In this document: positions 36,471 to 44,719 of the stretch, in pieces
Position numbering within the stretch: position 1 is the first letter of the stretch
How the letters are laid out: each line of letters opens with the position of its first letter
DNA from: Verrucomicrobiaceae bacterium
Lineage (GTDB): Bacteria; Verrucomicrobiota; Verrucomicrobiia; Verrucomicrobiales; Akkermansiaceae
Assembly (NCBI GenBank): GCA_027487435.1
Contig: JAIYDP010000250.1
Coordinates: 1 to 49,332 of the forward strand
Direction: 5' to 3'
DNA length: 49,332 nt
Position numbers and translations under genes: made by a program
Notes under the pieces: model-generated
What the model saw: the letters and a program-made list of their open reading frames with translations, nothing else
Told to the model about the DNA's origin: nothing
Databases searched by the model: none

Positions 36471-36536
36471 CCGTAGAGATCATGCATCATCGGTATCCGA
36501 AGTATTTGATTGTTGCTACTTACCTTGCGCGTGCTG
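36370..36536. repeat. Direct repeat copy B, about 167 bp
   Basis: Direct-orientation counterpart of 24841-25017. It holds the same nucleotidyltransferase-tail/sulfatase-tail junction and ends at the same place (TTACCTTGCGCG.GCTG). Together with copy A it brackets about 11.4 kb containing the MbnP-MauG/DUF1501/PSD1/YHYH-sulfatase operon and the two-component genes. Confidence 0.9.
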
Positions 36537-36834
36537 GACCTGCTGGACGCCGCTCTGGTCATTGGTGCAAACTCTGCTGGATGTTTTGCCCGCCCCCGAG
36601 CAAACACCGAAACACCCCGCGCTCATTTTCTCCGCCCTGCGCGATCATCTCGCCACCGATGGGGAAGCCCTCGCCGCCGCTGGCTTGCTCCTCTACTCAA
36701 CCTCTCCGCCGGAGCCACGGGGGGGCGAGCTGCTGGATTCCCTTGAAATTTCCGTGCCCGCTCTGCGCGATTCCCTCAAAAAATTTTCTAATTCTATGTT
36801 AAATCAACATCTCTCCCAAACCTCAAGGAGCTAG
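36537..36834 (+). pseudogene. Unrecognised gene remnant
   Basis: From about 36550 the plus strand reads LVQTLLDVLPAPEQTPKHPA, then LIFSALRDHLATDGEALAAA and GLLLYSTSPPEPRGGELLDS, with codon use like real coding DNA, ending at a TAG at 36832-36834. The beginning runs into repeat copy B, so the 5' part is missing. Family not recognised. The 147 bp from 36835 to the Fic gene are AT-rich and hold nothing identifiable. Confidence 0.35.
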
Positions 36835-36981
36835 GACTCTAAAATGAGTGGATTTGCCAAAATAAAATAAGATTTCCTCAATTGTTGAATTTAAAAAATT
36901 ACATAAAACTCAAAATTCTCTAAAATAGCCTCACAAGAATCAATTTTCTGAATTTTTGACTCTTATCAGTCCGCAACATTC

Positions 36982-38117
36982 ATGAACATCAGTGAATTTC
37001 ATCAAGGCACCCAGCGCCAGCAGTTTCAATACCGGAGCTTCCAACCGGCGTTGACCAATCATGCGTGGACTTGGGAAGCCCCAGAAATCCATGTGCTACT
37101 GGCGGAGGGAATCGTCGGCTTGGAGAATTGAATGGCCTGTCACTGATCGTTCCGGACATTGATCGCTACATCCAAATGCACGTAGTCAAGGAGGCCCAGA
37201 CCTCCAGCCGGATCGAGGGCACCCAGACGGAGATGGATGAGGCGCTGGAGGAAGATCCGGAGGAAATCAAACCCGAGAAACGCGACGACTGGCGCGAGGT
37301 CCGCAATTATGTGACCGCCATGAATCAGTCGATCGCCGCGTTGGAGACTTTGCCACTTTCGAATCGATTGCTCTGCGAGGCTCATGCCCTCCTGTTGCAG
37401 GGAGTCCGTGGTGAGGGTAAGACTCCGGGAGAATTTCGACGCAGCCAGAACTGGATCGGCGGTGCGTCTCTTGCCGATGCGGTGTTCATTCCTCCCCATC
37501 ACGAAGAAGTACCAACACTCATGGGCGATTTGGAGGCTTTTTGGCACAATCAGGAAATCCTCGTTCCCGATCTCATCCGCATTGCCATCAGTCACTATCA
37601 ATTTGAGACCATTCATCCGTTTCTCGATGGCAATGGCCGGATTGGGCGTCTGCTTATTGCCCTCTATCTGGTGAGCAAAGGGCTATTGCATCGCCCTTGC
37701 CTCTACGTGTCCGCCCACTTGGAAAAACACCGCGCCGCCTACTACGACTCTCTAACCGCCGTGCGCACGCGGGGCGACATCGGCCAATGGATCCGTTTTT
37801 TCCTTGTGGCCATTATCGAGACCGCCAAGCGCGGCGTGCAGACATTCCAGCGCATTCACCAGCTACGGCACAGCACAGGCGAAAAAATCGCGACTCTCGG
37901 CGCACGTTCGGCCAATGCGCGTAAGATCCTCGATTTCCTCTACAACAAGCCCATCGCCACAGGGCCCGAGCTCAGCCGCCGTCTCCAGATCAGCCAGCCC
38001 ACCGTGGATCGGCTCATCAACGACCTGCTGCGCCTAGAAATTCTGCATGAAATGACCGGAAAACAGCGCAATCGCGAGTTCTGGTTCCGCGATTATTACC
38101 TTTTCTTCCTCGAATGA
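36982..38117 (+). CDS. Fic family protein (AMPylase-like) with a single-base frameshift near its start
   Basis: Class II-type Fic protein transferring AMP or a similar moiety to target proteins, with a C-terminal winged helix-turn-helix (about the last 75 residues; RRLQISQPTVDRLINDLLR). The catalytic loop HPFLDGNGRIGR is intact, as is the inhibitory motif SSRIEG. The natural N-terminus, MNISEFHQGTQRQQFQYRSF starting at 36982, is in a different frame from the rest. It runs to a stop at 37129-37131, while the main frame is open from 37065. Adding one base at about 37108-37110 restores AEANRRLGELNGLS and a protein of about 378 residues. Either a true inactivating deletion or a sequencing error; a shortened product from the main frame is also possible. 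Confidence 0.85.
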
Positions 38118-38135
38118 AATCCACCATTTCCAACG

Positions 38136-38230
38136 CCCCGCACGGGGTAAAGACCTCAGCCCAGGAAATCGCTGCGCTCATCCCTGGGTTATGTTCTCTA
38201 CCCCCATTGGGGGCGGGTTGGGCGGCCCAA
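38136..38230. repeat. Multi-hairpin dispersed repeat-like element
   Basis: Four hairpins in 95 bp: CCCCG-ca-CGGGG (38136-38147), CCCAGG/CCTGGG (38160-38188), CCCCC-att-GGGGG (38201-38213) and TTGGG-cgg-CCCAA (38218-38230). The phrase of a GC-rich hairpin followed by AGCCCAGG...CCTGGGTT resembles short repeated extragenic palindromes I recall from Planctomycetota and Verrucomicrobiota. It lies between the Fic and CreD-like stops and may also terminate transcription. Confidence 0.5.
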
Positions 38231-38310
38231 AGGGTCGTTAGAGCATAGTGACAATCCTTTCAGTTACAACCGGACAGAGTTGCTAATTCATTTAGAACGC
38301 ATGTTCGCCA

Positions 38311-39522
38311 TTAAGAATTTGACTGTAGTGGAGGAATCATTGGCGGACGAACCGGAGCCTTGGTGGTGAAAACATCCTTCCATGATGTCGTTGCCGTTAC
38401 TTTCATCAACAATGCTAAGGTGATCACGGAGCCAATCGCAATTGTTAATCCTGTGAGACCATCGAAGAAAAATGACACACTGAACAACACCATATAACCA
38501 ATCTGCGCGGGTAAGGCGATCCGCAGTAATGCATTTCCTCCGACGGTCCGTAAGTAGCTACAAACCAGCATGACCGAGACTAATGCCGCAATGCCAAAGG
38601 CAATAAACATAGGAATTACATCTGTTAGATAGGCAAACAGCAGATGGAAGGCAAAAAATCCAGCGGCCACAAAGCACACATGCATCGGGTGCAGCTGCAG
38701 ACCTTTTAACGACGCAAGCAGCAGCAACACGGTGACAAAAAACAACAATGAGACCGGCGCAAAAAATGAAATCCGCGAGGCGACAGGAGCGGGGTTAAGC
38801 AGCTTTGGCATGTCCATCCCAATATTGGGAGCCGACAAAACATCGGGTTGATAGGCCCAGGTAAACTCACAATTTTTTTCATCACGCTGGGTCGCGGAAC
38901 CACAACCATTAGGGAAGCTATACTCGGCAAAATTGGTTTTTAAGAATAACTCAAAATCTTGAATTCGTTCAGGATGCGGAAATGCATAGAGCCAGGAGTT
39001 TGAGCCATTCGTTTGATAGACAACTTGCAGTTCCACAGCTGTCGAGGCAGCGACTTCAAGCGCTAACTCCAGTGAGCCGTCGGCCGCCCGTCGAACGTCG
39101 GTCTCTTTTCCATCCAGAGTGATTTTCACTCCTTTTAGCCCTTGCGTGTTGGGTAAAGGAAATTGGAGGAACATCGTTTGTTGAATACGCGTCGGATTGC
39201 GAAACGAATAAGCGCCCATGAAGTTTACATCATACGTTCGATGGCTCATCAACCCGCGCTTCTTCGGCTTGTAGTTGATGTTGGCACGTATGCGACTTTT
39301 TTCCGATTGAATCAGGGCTTTGCCCGCGCGAACATTGGGCGATAAATAAAATGCAACGGGGTGCTGCTGGCACAAATTTGGCCCCCACACTTGTTGAACT
39401 TCTTTGTTGATCGTCGAACCAGAATCGACACTGCGTTTTTGAATCGCAGAGCCGAGGACGAACCAAGCAAAAGTGGTGACTAACAGAATACCAGCGATAG
39501 CAAATAGATTTGATGTTTTCAT
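38311..39522 (-). CDS. CreD-like inner-membrane protein
   Basis: A 403-residue integral membrane protein. A signal-anchor near residues 8-28 is followed by a periplasmic domain of about 220 residues and then five to six hydrophobic helices (about 255-385). The helix text LHPMHVCFVAAGFFAFHLLFAYLTD and YLRTVGGNALLRIALPAQIGYMVLF matches the CreD/inner-membrane-protein family (LHPVQYLLVG...SLYLRAVLG). CreD in enterics belongs to the CreBC envelope-stress regulon; no creB or creC is next to it here. It begins 14 bp after the exported protein at 39537-41195, so the two probably act together. Confidence 0.75.
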   Translation of the reverse strand: MKTSNLFAIAGILLVTTFAWFVLGSAIQKRSVDSGSTINKEVQQVWGPNLCQQHPVAFYLSPNVRAGKALIQSEKSRIRANINYKPKKRGLMSHRTYDVNFMGAYSFRNPTRIQQTMFLQFPLPNTQGLKGVKITLDGKETDVRRAADGSLELALEVAASTAVELQVVYQTNGSNSWLYAFPHPERIQDFELFLKTNFAEYSFPNGCGSATQRDEKNCEFTWAYQPDVLSAPNIGMDMPKLLNPAPVASRISFFAPVSLLFFVTVLLLLASLKGLQLHPMHVCFVAAGFFAFHLLFAYLTDVIPMFIAFGIAALVSVMLVCSYLRTVGGNALLRIALPAQIGYMVLFSVSFFFDGLTGLTIAIGSVITLALLMKVTATTSWKDVFTTKAPVRPPMIPPLQSNS

Positions 39523-39536
39523 GAAGATGATGTTGG

Positions 39537-41195
39537 TTAGCGTGTGACAGTGTTGTTGCGTTTGTAGAAAATTTCTGCTTGTGGCGTTTCATCACGGCAG
39601 AGATTTTTTTCTAGCAAAATGAGGTTTGGTTGACTCGTAGCAACCATGGGGCGATTCAAGTTACCTGCGACTTCGGCTGTATGGTCAACAGGCAAAGCGA
39701 CTTGCCATTGTAGGCTATTGATGAAATACGAGGTGTACGGCAGAGCGATGCTAAATTTGCCCTCTAATGGCATAAATTTCTCCATGCGTTGGGTGTAGGA
39801 GATTGTCACATTCGCAGTGGACAGTGCATTTTCTCCTGCTGGTAATGATATGCCAAGGCCTCCTTTTTCAGTAACCACTGGAGTGATTTCTTTGCCTGCG
39901 GCGCTGCACGATAACAGCACTGCATCTTCGGGCAAACGCAGCGCTAGGCGAGCACCCGTGCGATACTGCACATCAAGTTGCCCCATCGTTAACGTAGCGC
40001 CATCCAACTCCATTCGCGTATCCCAGCGAGCTTTCAAAATTACCGCATCCGCAGTAGAAGCTATGGGCATCAGCTCTTGTCGAACAAGACCGATCCCCTG
40101 TTCTGCTTCAACGACGAAGTAGGCCTGCCCCAACAAGGCTCCTTGCAACGATTTTCGCAGCGTTTCTGGAGAAAACGGACCACGAACTCGTTCGCCTGTG
40201 TATTTCCGTTGTGCTTGATCTGCTAGAAAAAATTGCGATTGATCTTTGCTAGAATTCTCACCACGAGGAGCTTCTAAGCTCCATGATTCTTGCAAATTGC
40301 TCACGCGTTTTTGATAGCGTAGCACCACCTCTTGCGTTAGTTGACGTTCTCCCTTCCAGCGCAGCAACAAACGTTGTGTGCCATCAGCATTCCTTTGAAT
40401 TGTCTGATTTTCTAATGACTCACTGGTTGCTACAATTTGACTCACACCAGTGGGCAAAAGGATGGTCGCCTGCGTGGCATCACCAGCAGTCGTTTCAGCC
40501 TGTGAGTAAGTTTGATAAAGCAGCAACCCCTCCTGTTCACGCACGGTGACTTCATGCCGCCATAACCACTGAGAAGGCTGTTCAGGTTGATTCAATGATT
40601 TTGCCTCATCTCCACGTAGGTGCTTCCAACGTACACTGGCTCCACGCGCAGGTATTCCAAGCACCGTGTTATTTGAAAGCAACTGAGATTTCCCATCAAC
40701 TTGCCATTCTAGGAGCTCTCCTTCCGCTAAGCCTTCAATCGTTACCGTCGAACTAGCGCAAGGAAGAACGGTAAACGCAGTGGCTTGTTCAGGGATGATT
40801 TTCAAAGTGATTTCATATTTTCCAGGCTTCTCTGTGATCAACTGCAACAGGTCTTGTTTCACGAATAAGGCGGCATCCTCAGGCAATAGCTCACTCACAG
40901 AAATATCACTCGTGAGCACAGGGGTCGTCGCAACAGCTTCAGAGTAATGCTGCACGCGAATGGAAGTGGTAATGGCAGTTGGCGTTTTAGAGAGATCAAT
41001 GCGGTAGTGTACGGATTGGAGAAGAGTGGCTTGTTCGATCTTTTTTGGAGAGTTTTCTGGTTTGTCTCGCTCCAAAGACCGAAAAACTTCGTAAGGTAAC
41101 GTGACAGTGCCTTCCATAGCGGGAGGTTTTTCTTGAGCAACCAATAATGACAGCGACGTGAGGCATCCCCACCAGAGGCAAATGTGTGTTTTCAT
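39537..41195 (-). CDS. Large exported protein upstream of CreD-like gene, function unknown
   Basis: From the ATG at 41195 the product has 552 residues with a signal peptide (KTHICLWWGCLTSLSLLVA); the frame is open 12 codons upstream but that start would spoil the leader. The body is beta-rich without membrane spans: SVHYRIDLSKTPTAITTSIRV, RWKGERQLTQEVVLRYQKRV and VTISYTQRMEKFMPLEGKFS. The strands suggest repeated immunoglobulin-like or sandwich domains. It is followed at 14 bp by the CreD-like membrane protein, with which it likely forms an envelope complex. Family not recognised. Confidence 0.75.
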   Translation of the reverse strand: MKTHICLWWGCLTSLSLLVAQEKPPAMEGTVTLPYEVFRSLERDKPENSPKKIEQATLLQSVHYRIDLSKTPTAITTSIRVQHYSEAVATTPVLTSDISVSELLPEDAALFVKQDLLQLITEKPGKYEITLKIIPEQATAFTVLPCASSTVTIEGLAEGELLEWQVDGKSQLLSNNTVLGIPARGASVRWKHLRGDEAKSLNQPEQPSQWLWRHEVTVREQEGLLLYQTYSQAETTAGDATQATILLPTGVSQIVATSESLENQTIQRNADGTQRLLLRWKGERQLTQEVVLRYQKRVSNLQESWSLEAPRGENSSKDQSQFFLADQAQRKYTGERVRGPFSPETLRKSLQGALLGQAYFVVEAEQGIGLVRQELMPIASTADAVILKARWDTRMELDGATLTMGQLDVQYRTGARLALRLPEDAVLLSCSAAGKEITPVVTEKGGLGISLPAGENALSTANVTISYTQRMEKFMPLEGKFSIALPYTSYFINSLQWQVALPVDHTAEVAGNLNRPMVATSQPNLILLEKNLCRDETPQAEIFYKRNNTVTR

Positions 41196-41500
41196 AACGA
41201 AGGCAGCCTGACAGACAATGGTGAATCCCATCCGAAGAACTGATGAATATTTGATGAAAATTTCTTATAACAGTTCCCCTATTCTTGATAGATTTTAGGT
41301 CTGGATTTAGAGTGGCAAGCCAGAAGGCAGAGGAGATGGTGCAAATGGTATAAGGGCGCGCATGCCGGACGAGAGAGCGGTGTTTGTTGAAAACGTTTAG
41401 TGGATCACGCGGATCGAGTTCCTTGGGCCATGGATTACGAAGCTGTTTTTATTTATTCCTGCGGCACATGACACGCAACTTCACGCAAAGAGAAATTTCG

Positions 41501-41585
41501 TAAGCGATCAATGCATCGATTGGGAATCACTATCGAAGTCATCAAACGCCTCGCCGACGCAGAGCGGGTGCGTCACGAGCGATGA
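41501..41585 (+). pseudogene. 3' scrap of a third DAHP synthase gene
   Basis: GATCAATGCATCG...ATCGAAGTCATC.AACGCCTCGC...GCGGGTGCGTC and a TGA at 41583-41585 match the last 85 or so bases of aroG copy 1 (ending 21439), with several substitutions and a 1-bp deletion that breaks the frame. It fits copy 1 better than copy 2, which starts 64 bp downstream. The preceding gap from 41196 holds nothing recognisable. Confidence 0.8.
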
Positions 41586-41648
41586 TGACCTCAATTGCTG
41601 CCTCATTTCTCTGTTGCTCCATCGTCCGATATTCCTCATGCTCTGCGC

Positions 41649-42707
41649 GTGATCCGTACCGACGACCTTCGTATTGCAGGAATCAACCCCTTGATTTCGC
41701 CCGCTATTCTCAATTACTATCTGCCTCTTAGTGAGGCCGCATCGGCTTTGGTGTCAAACACCCGTTTACAAGCTGATGCGATCATGAAGGGTGCCGACGA
41801 CCGACTTCTCGTCGTGATCGGCCCGTGCTCCATCCACGATACGAAAGCCGCCCTCGAATATGCTGATCGACTCAAATCCATCGCCGCCCGCCACTCCGAT
41901 GATCTTTTCGTGATCATGCGTGTCTATTTTGAAAAACCTCGCACCACCGTAGGGTGGAAAGGCTTGATCAACGATCCGCATCTCGATGATTCCTTCGATA
42001 TCAATCACGGATTGCGTATCGCGCGAGGTTTGTTGTTAGAGTTAGCGAATCGAGGTGTGCCTGCCGCCACGGAATTTCTTGATACCATTAGCCCGCAGTA
42101 CATTGCCGACCTGATTTGCTACGGAGCTATCGGCGCGCGCACTACCGAATCGCAAATCCACCGCGAACTTGCTTCGGGCCTATCCATGCCGGTGGGATTC
42201 AAAAACGGCACGGGCGGATCCATCCAACTCGCGCTCGATGCCATCCTTTCTGCGAGCCACGGCCATAACTTTTTATCCGTTACCAAACAAGGTGTCTCTG
42301 CCATCGTCTCTACGACGGGCAATGACTCCTGCCACGTCATTCTTCGCGGTGGAAAGTCTGGACCTAACTATGATGAAGCGAGCGTCAACGATGTCGAAAA
42401 ATCGCTCATTGAGCAGCAATTGCCGCCGCATGTGATGATTGATTGTTCTCATGGAAACTCGATGAAAAATTTCCGCAACCAGCCACTTGTCGTCAACGCG
42501 ATTGCGAAACAGATCGAAGAGGGCAGTCGTTGCATCACTGCTTGTATGATCGAATCCCACCTCGTCGAAGGAGGGCAAAAGCATCAGGCTGATCTCTCCA
42601 AGCTGACCTATGGACAATCCATCACTGATCAATGCATCGGCTGGGAGGATACGATTGAGGTCATGGATCGCCTCTCCGCCGCCGTTCGTCGCCGTCGCGA
42701 GCGGTGA
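41649..42707 (+). CDS. aroG: 3-deoxy-7-phosphoheptulonate (DAHP) synthase, AroG-type, copy 2
   Basis: Same reaction as copy 1 at 20381-21439 and nearly the same sequence through GPCSIHD, RVYFEKPRTTVGWKGLINDP, GARTTESQIHRELASGLS and GFKNGTGGS. Differences cluster at the N-terminus, in the 80-100 region (KSIAARHSDDLF versus KILAARHAKDLL) and at the C-terminus (MDRLSAAVRRRRER). The GTG at 41649 aligns with the copy 1 ATG and gives 352 residues in both; the frame is open 18 codons further up but that stretch is unlike the family. Two isoenzymes could differ in feedback inhibition by aromatic amino acids, as AroF, AroG and AroH do in E. coli. The 235 bp after it contain nothing recognisable. Confidence 0.97.
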   Translation: MIRTDDLRIAGINPLISPAILNYYLPLSEAASALVSNTRLQADAIMKGADDRLLVVIGPCSIHDTKAALEYADRLKSIAARHSDDLFVIMRVYFEKPRTTVGWKGLINDPHLDDSFDINHGLRIARGLLLELANRGVPAATEFLDTISPQYIADLICYGAIGARTTESQIHRELASGLSMPVGFKNGTGGSIQLALDAILSASHGHNFLSVTKQGVSAIVSTTGNDSCHVILRGGKSGPNYDEASVNDVEKSLIEQQLPPHVMIDCSHGNSMKNFRNQPLVVNAIAKQIEEGSRCITACMIESHLVEGGQKHQADLSKLTYGQSITDQCIGWEDTIEVMDRLSAAVRRRRER

Positions 42708-42942
42708 AGAAATCCCCCGGGTTATTGAACCTTGTTTGCTTGATATTCTTCATGATTGAGTCGTTAGAGCCTCACTTTACCGGATCCGCTCCGGGGTCAT
42801 TTCTTATTTTGCAAAGGCTACGTGCAGAGTGATTTTCTGATATATCGGAACTTGAAATCAAGTATCTCTTGGGTGAAACTGCCGAACTTCACTTCATCCA
42901 AACTTAACGAATCGAACCATTAGCAACCTATTGTCAAAAACT

Positions 42943-44331
42943 ATGAAACATCTCTTTGTCTTCCTCTTGCTCCTCTGTTCGCACGTTAAGGCGGCCAGCA
43001 AGCCGAATTTTGTCATCATTTTTCCCGATGACCAAGGATACGGCGACCTTGGCTGTTTCGGTTCCAAAACCATTCGCACGCCACATCTTGATCGCCTTGC
43101 CAAAGAGGGTCGTCGATTTACCAGTTTTCTTGTCCCTTCCTCCGTTTGCTCGCCATCGCGCGCGGGTCTGCTCACTGGCTGCTATCCGAAACGCATTGGT
43201 ATGCACAATGGCGTACTTTTTCCTGGATCGAAAACGGGTTTGAACCCAACCGAACATACCATTGCCGATCACTTAAAGCAGAATGGCTATGTCACAGCCT
43301 GCTTTGGTAAGTGGCACCTAGGGCACCATGCGCAAGTTTTGCCTACCAGCCAAGGCTTTGATCAATACTTCGGGATTCCGTATTCAAATGATATGAATCA
43401 TCCGAACAACGAAGGCCGTCCCAAGGTGGACCCCGATGCTCTGTGGAAGGATCCTACCTCTTCGCTTACTCTGTGGAAGACTCCGCTCATGGAAAATGAC
43501 AAAATCATCGAAGTCCCTGTTGATCAACGCACCATCACCCGTCGTTGCACAGACCGTGGCATCTCATTCATCAAGGAAAACAAAGACCGCCCTTTCTTTC
43601 TCTACTTGCCCTATACGATGCCTCACTATCCTCTCTACGTTCCAGACGATGTCCGTGATCCCGATCCCAAAAAAGCCTATATCAATACCATCGAACACCT
43701 CGATACAGAAATCGGCAGGGTAATTCAACAACTACGCGATCTCAAACTGGACGAAAACACCTACGTTATCTTTGCCACTGACAACGGCCCATGGCTTCCT
43801 TATCAACATCACGGAGGTTCCGCTGGCCCATTACGTGGAGGGAAAATGAGCACCTTCGAAGGTGGACAGCGAGTCCCTTGTATCATGTGGGCACCAGGAC
43901 GCATCGCCGCAGGTACGGAATGTCAGGCACTTGCTTCAACCATTGATCTACTTCCCACCATCGCTGCTATCACCAAGACAACTCTTCCTGCGGATCGCTC
44001 CATCGATGGTCTTGATATCGGGCCTCTCATCAAAGGTTCCGCCAATGCCGTTCGTGAAAATTTCCTTTACTACAACCTCGGTGGTCGCCTCGAAGGCTTT
44101 CGTGAAGGCGACTGGAAACTGTTGATCGTAGCAAATGATCCCAAAAAATCTGGTCAATCTTCAGCTCCACCACAAATCATGCTCTTCAATCTCGCTGAAG
44201 ATATTGGCGAGAAAAACAATCTCGCCAGTGCCAAACCAGAGCTTGTCGAAACCCTTCGCCAAAAAATGAACCAACAGAATGCTGCCATAGAAGCGACAGC
44301 CCGTCCCGCATGGACGAAGCCCAAGAGCTAA
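42943..44331 (+). CDS. Exported sulfatase, arylsulfatase A-like
   Basis: A 462-residue enzyme from the ATG at 42943, which opens directly on a signal peptide (KHLFVFLLLLCSHVKA); a TTG four codons upstream is less likely. Sulfatase features: NFVIIFPDDQGYGDLGCFG (Asp29-Asp30), formylglycine motif CSPSR with Cys69, LTGCYPKRIGMHNGV, GKWHLGH, a late TDNGPW and GGKMSTFEGGQRVP. The wording matches the arylsulfatase/N-acetylgalactosamine-6-sulfatase branch common in Planctomycetota and Verrucomicrobiota. It acts outside the cytoplasm on sulfated glycans or similar esters. Downstream on the same strand lie a glycosidase-like remnant and a DUF5060 gene, suggesting a decayed polysaccharide-utilisation locus. 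Confidence 0.93.
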   Translation: MKHLFVFLLLLCSHVKAASKPNFVIIFPDDQGYGDLGCFGSKTIRTPHLDRLAKEGRRFTSFLVPSSVCSPSRAGLLTGCYPKRIGMHNGVLFPGSKTGLNPTEHTIADHLKQNGYVTACFGKWHLGHHAQVLPTSQGFDQYFGIPYSNDMNHPNNEGRPKVDPDALWKDPTSSLTLWKTPLMENDKIIEVPVDQRTITRRCTDRGISFIKENKDRPFFLYLPYTMPHYPLYVPDDVRDPDPKKAYINTIEHLDTEIGRVIQQLRDLKLDENTYVIFATDNGPWLPYQHHGGSAGPLRGGKMSTFEGGQRVPCIMWAPGRIAAGTECQALASTIDLLPTIAAITKTTLPADRSIDGLDIGPLIKGSANAVRENFLYYNLGGRLEGFREGDWKLLIVANDPKKSGQSSAPPQIMLFNLAEDIGEKNNLASAKPELVETLRQKMNQQNAAIEATARPAWTKPKS

Positions 44332-44401
44332 TGCTTGATTGGCGAGACGAAGAAAAAGCCAAATCTAGATCACCAATGATCCTTCGTTTCCTAACAAACC
44401 T

Positions 44402-44680
44402 TTGCTCGTCCGCCACAACGAACCCGAGTTCATGGACGCAAACTTTGGTATCTACTATGATACCTTTGCCTACATTTCACGTGAGCCGCCGCATGGCCCC
44501 CAAGACCAATTTCCTTGGCAGGTCATGAATCTTCATCGCGATGTCTGGAAAGAAGCGCCAATCGAAGGCGAAGTGGAATACAACTGGCAGAAGCAACGTG
44601 CGGATGCTAAGCTAGAGCAAACATTCGGACGCACTCCGGATGAAACGATGACGATTCCCGCCTATCGCAACCCCGATTGA
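44402..44680 (+). pseudogene. C-terminal remnant of a DUF4832-like glycosidase-type protein
   Basis: From about 44375 the plus strand reads DPSFPNKPLLVRHNEPEFMD, then ANFGIYYDTFAY and EGEVEYNW...ETMTIPAYRN, ending at a TGA. This resembles the middle of exported glycoside-hydrolase-like proteins with DUF4832/DUF4874, but the N-terminal half and any signal peptide are missing. The sequence just upstream (44332-44374) does not continue the frame. The family name is from memory of the RHNEPEF...GIYYDTF text and is moderately uncertain. Confidence 0.45.
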
Positions 44681-44719
44681 AAAAAGCTGCACAATAACCC
44701 TATCGAAAAACGACAACAC

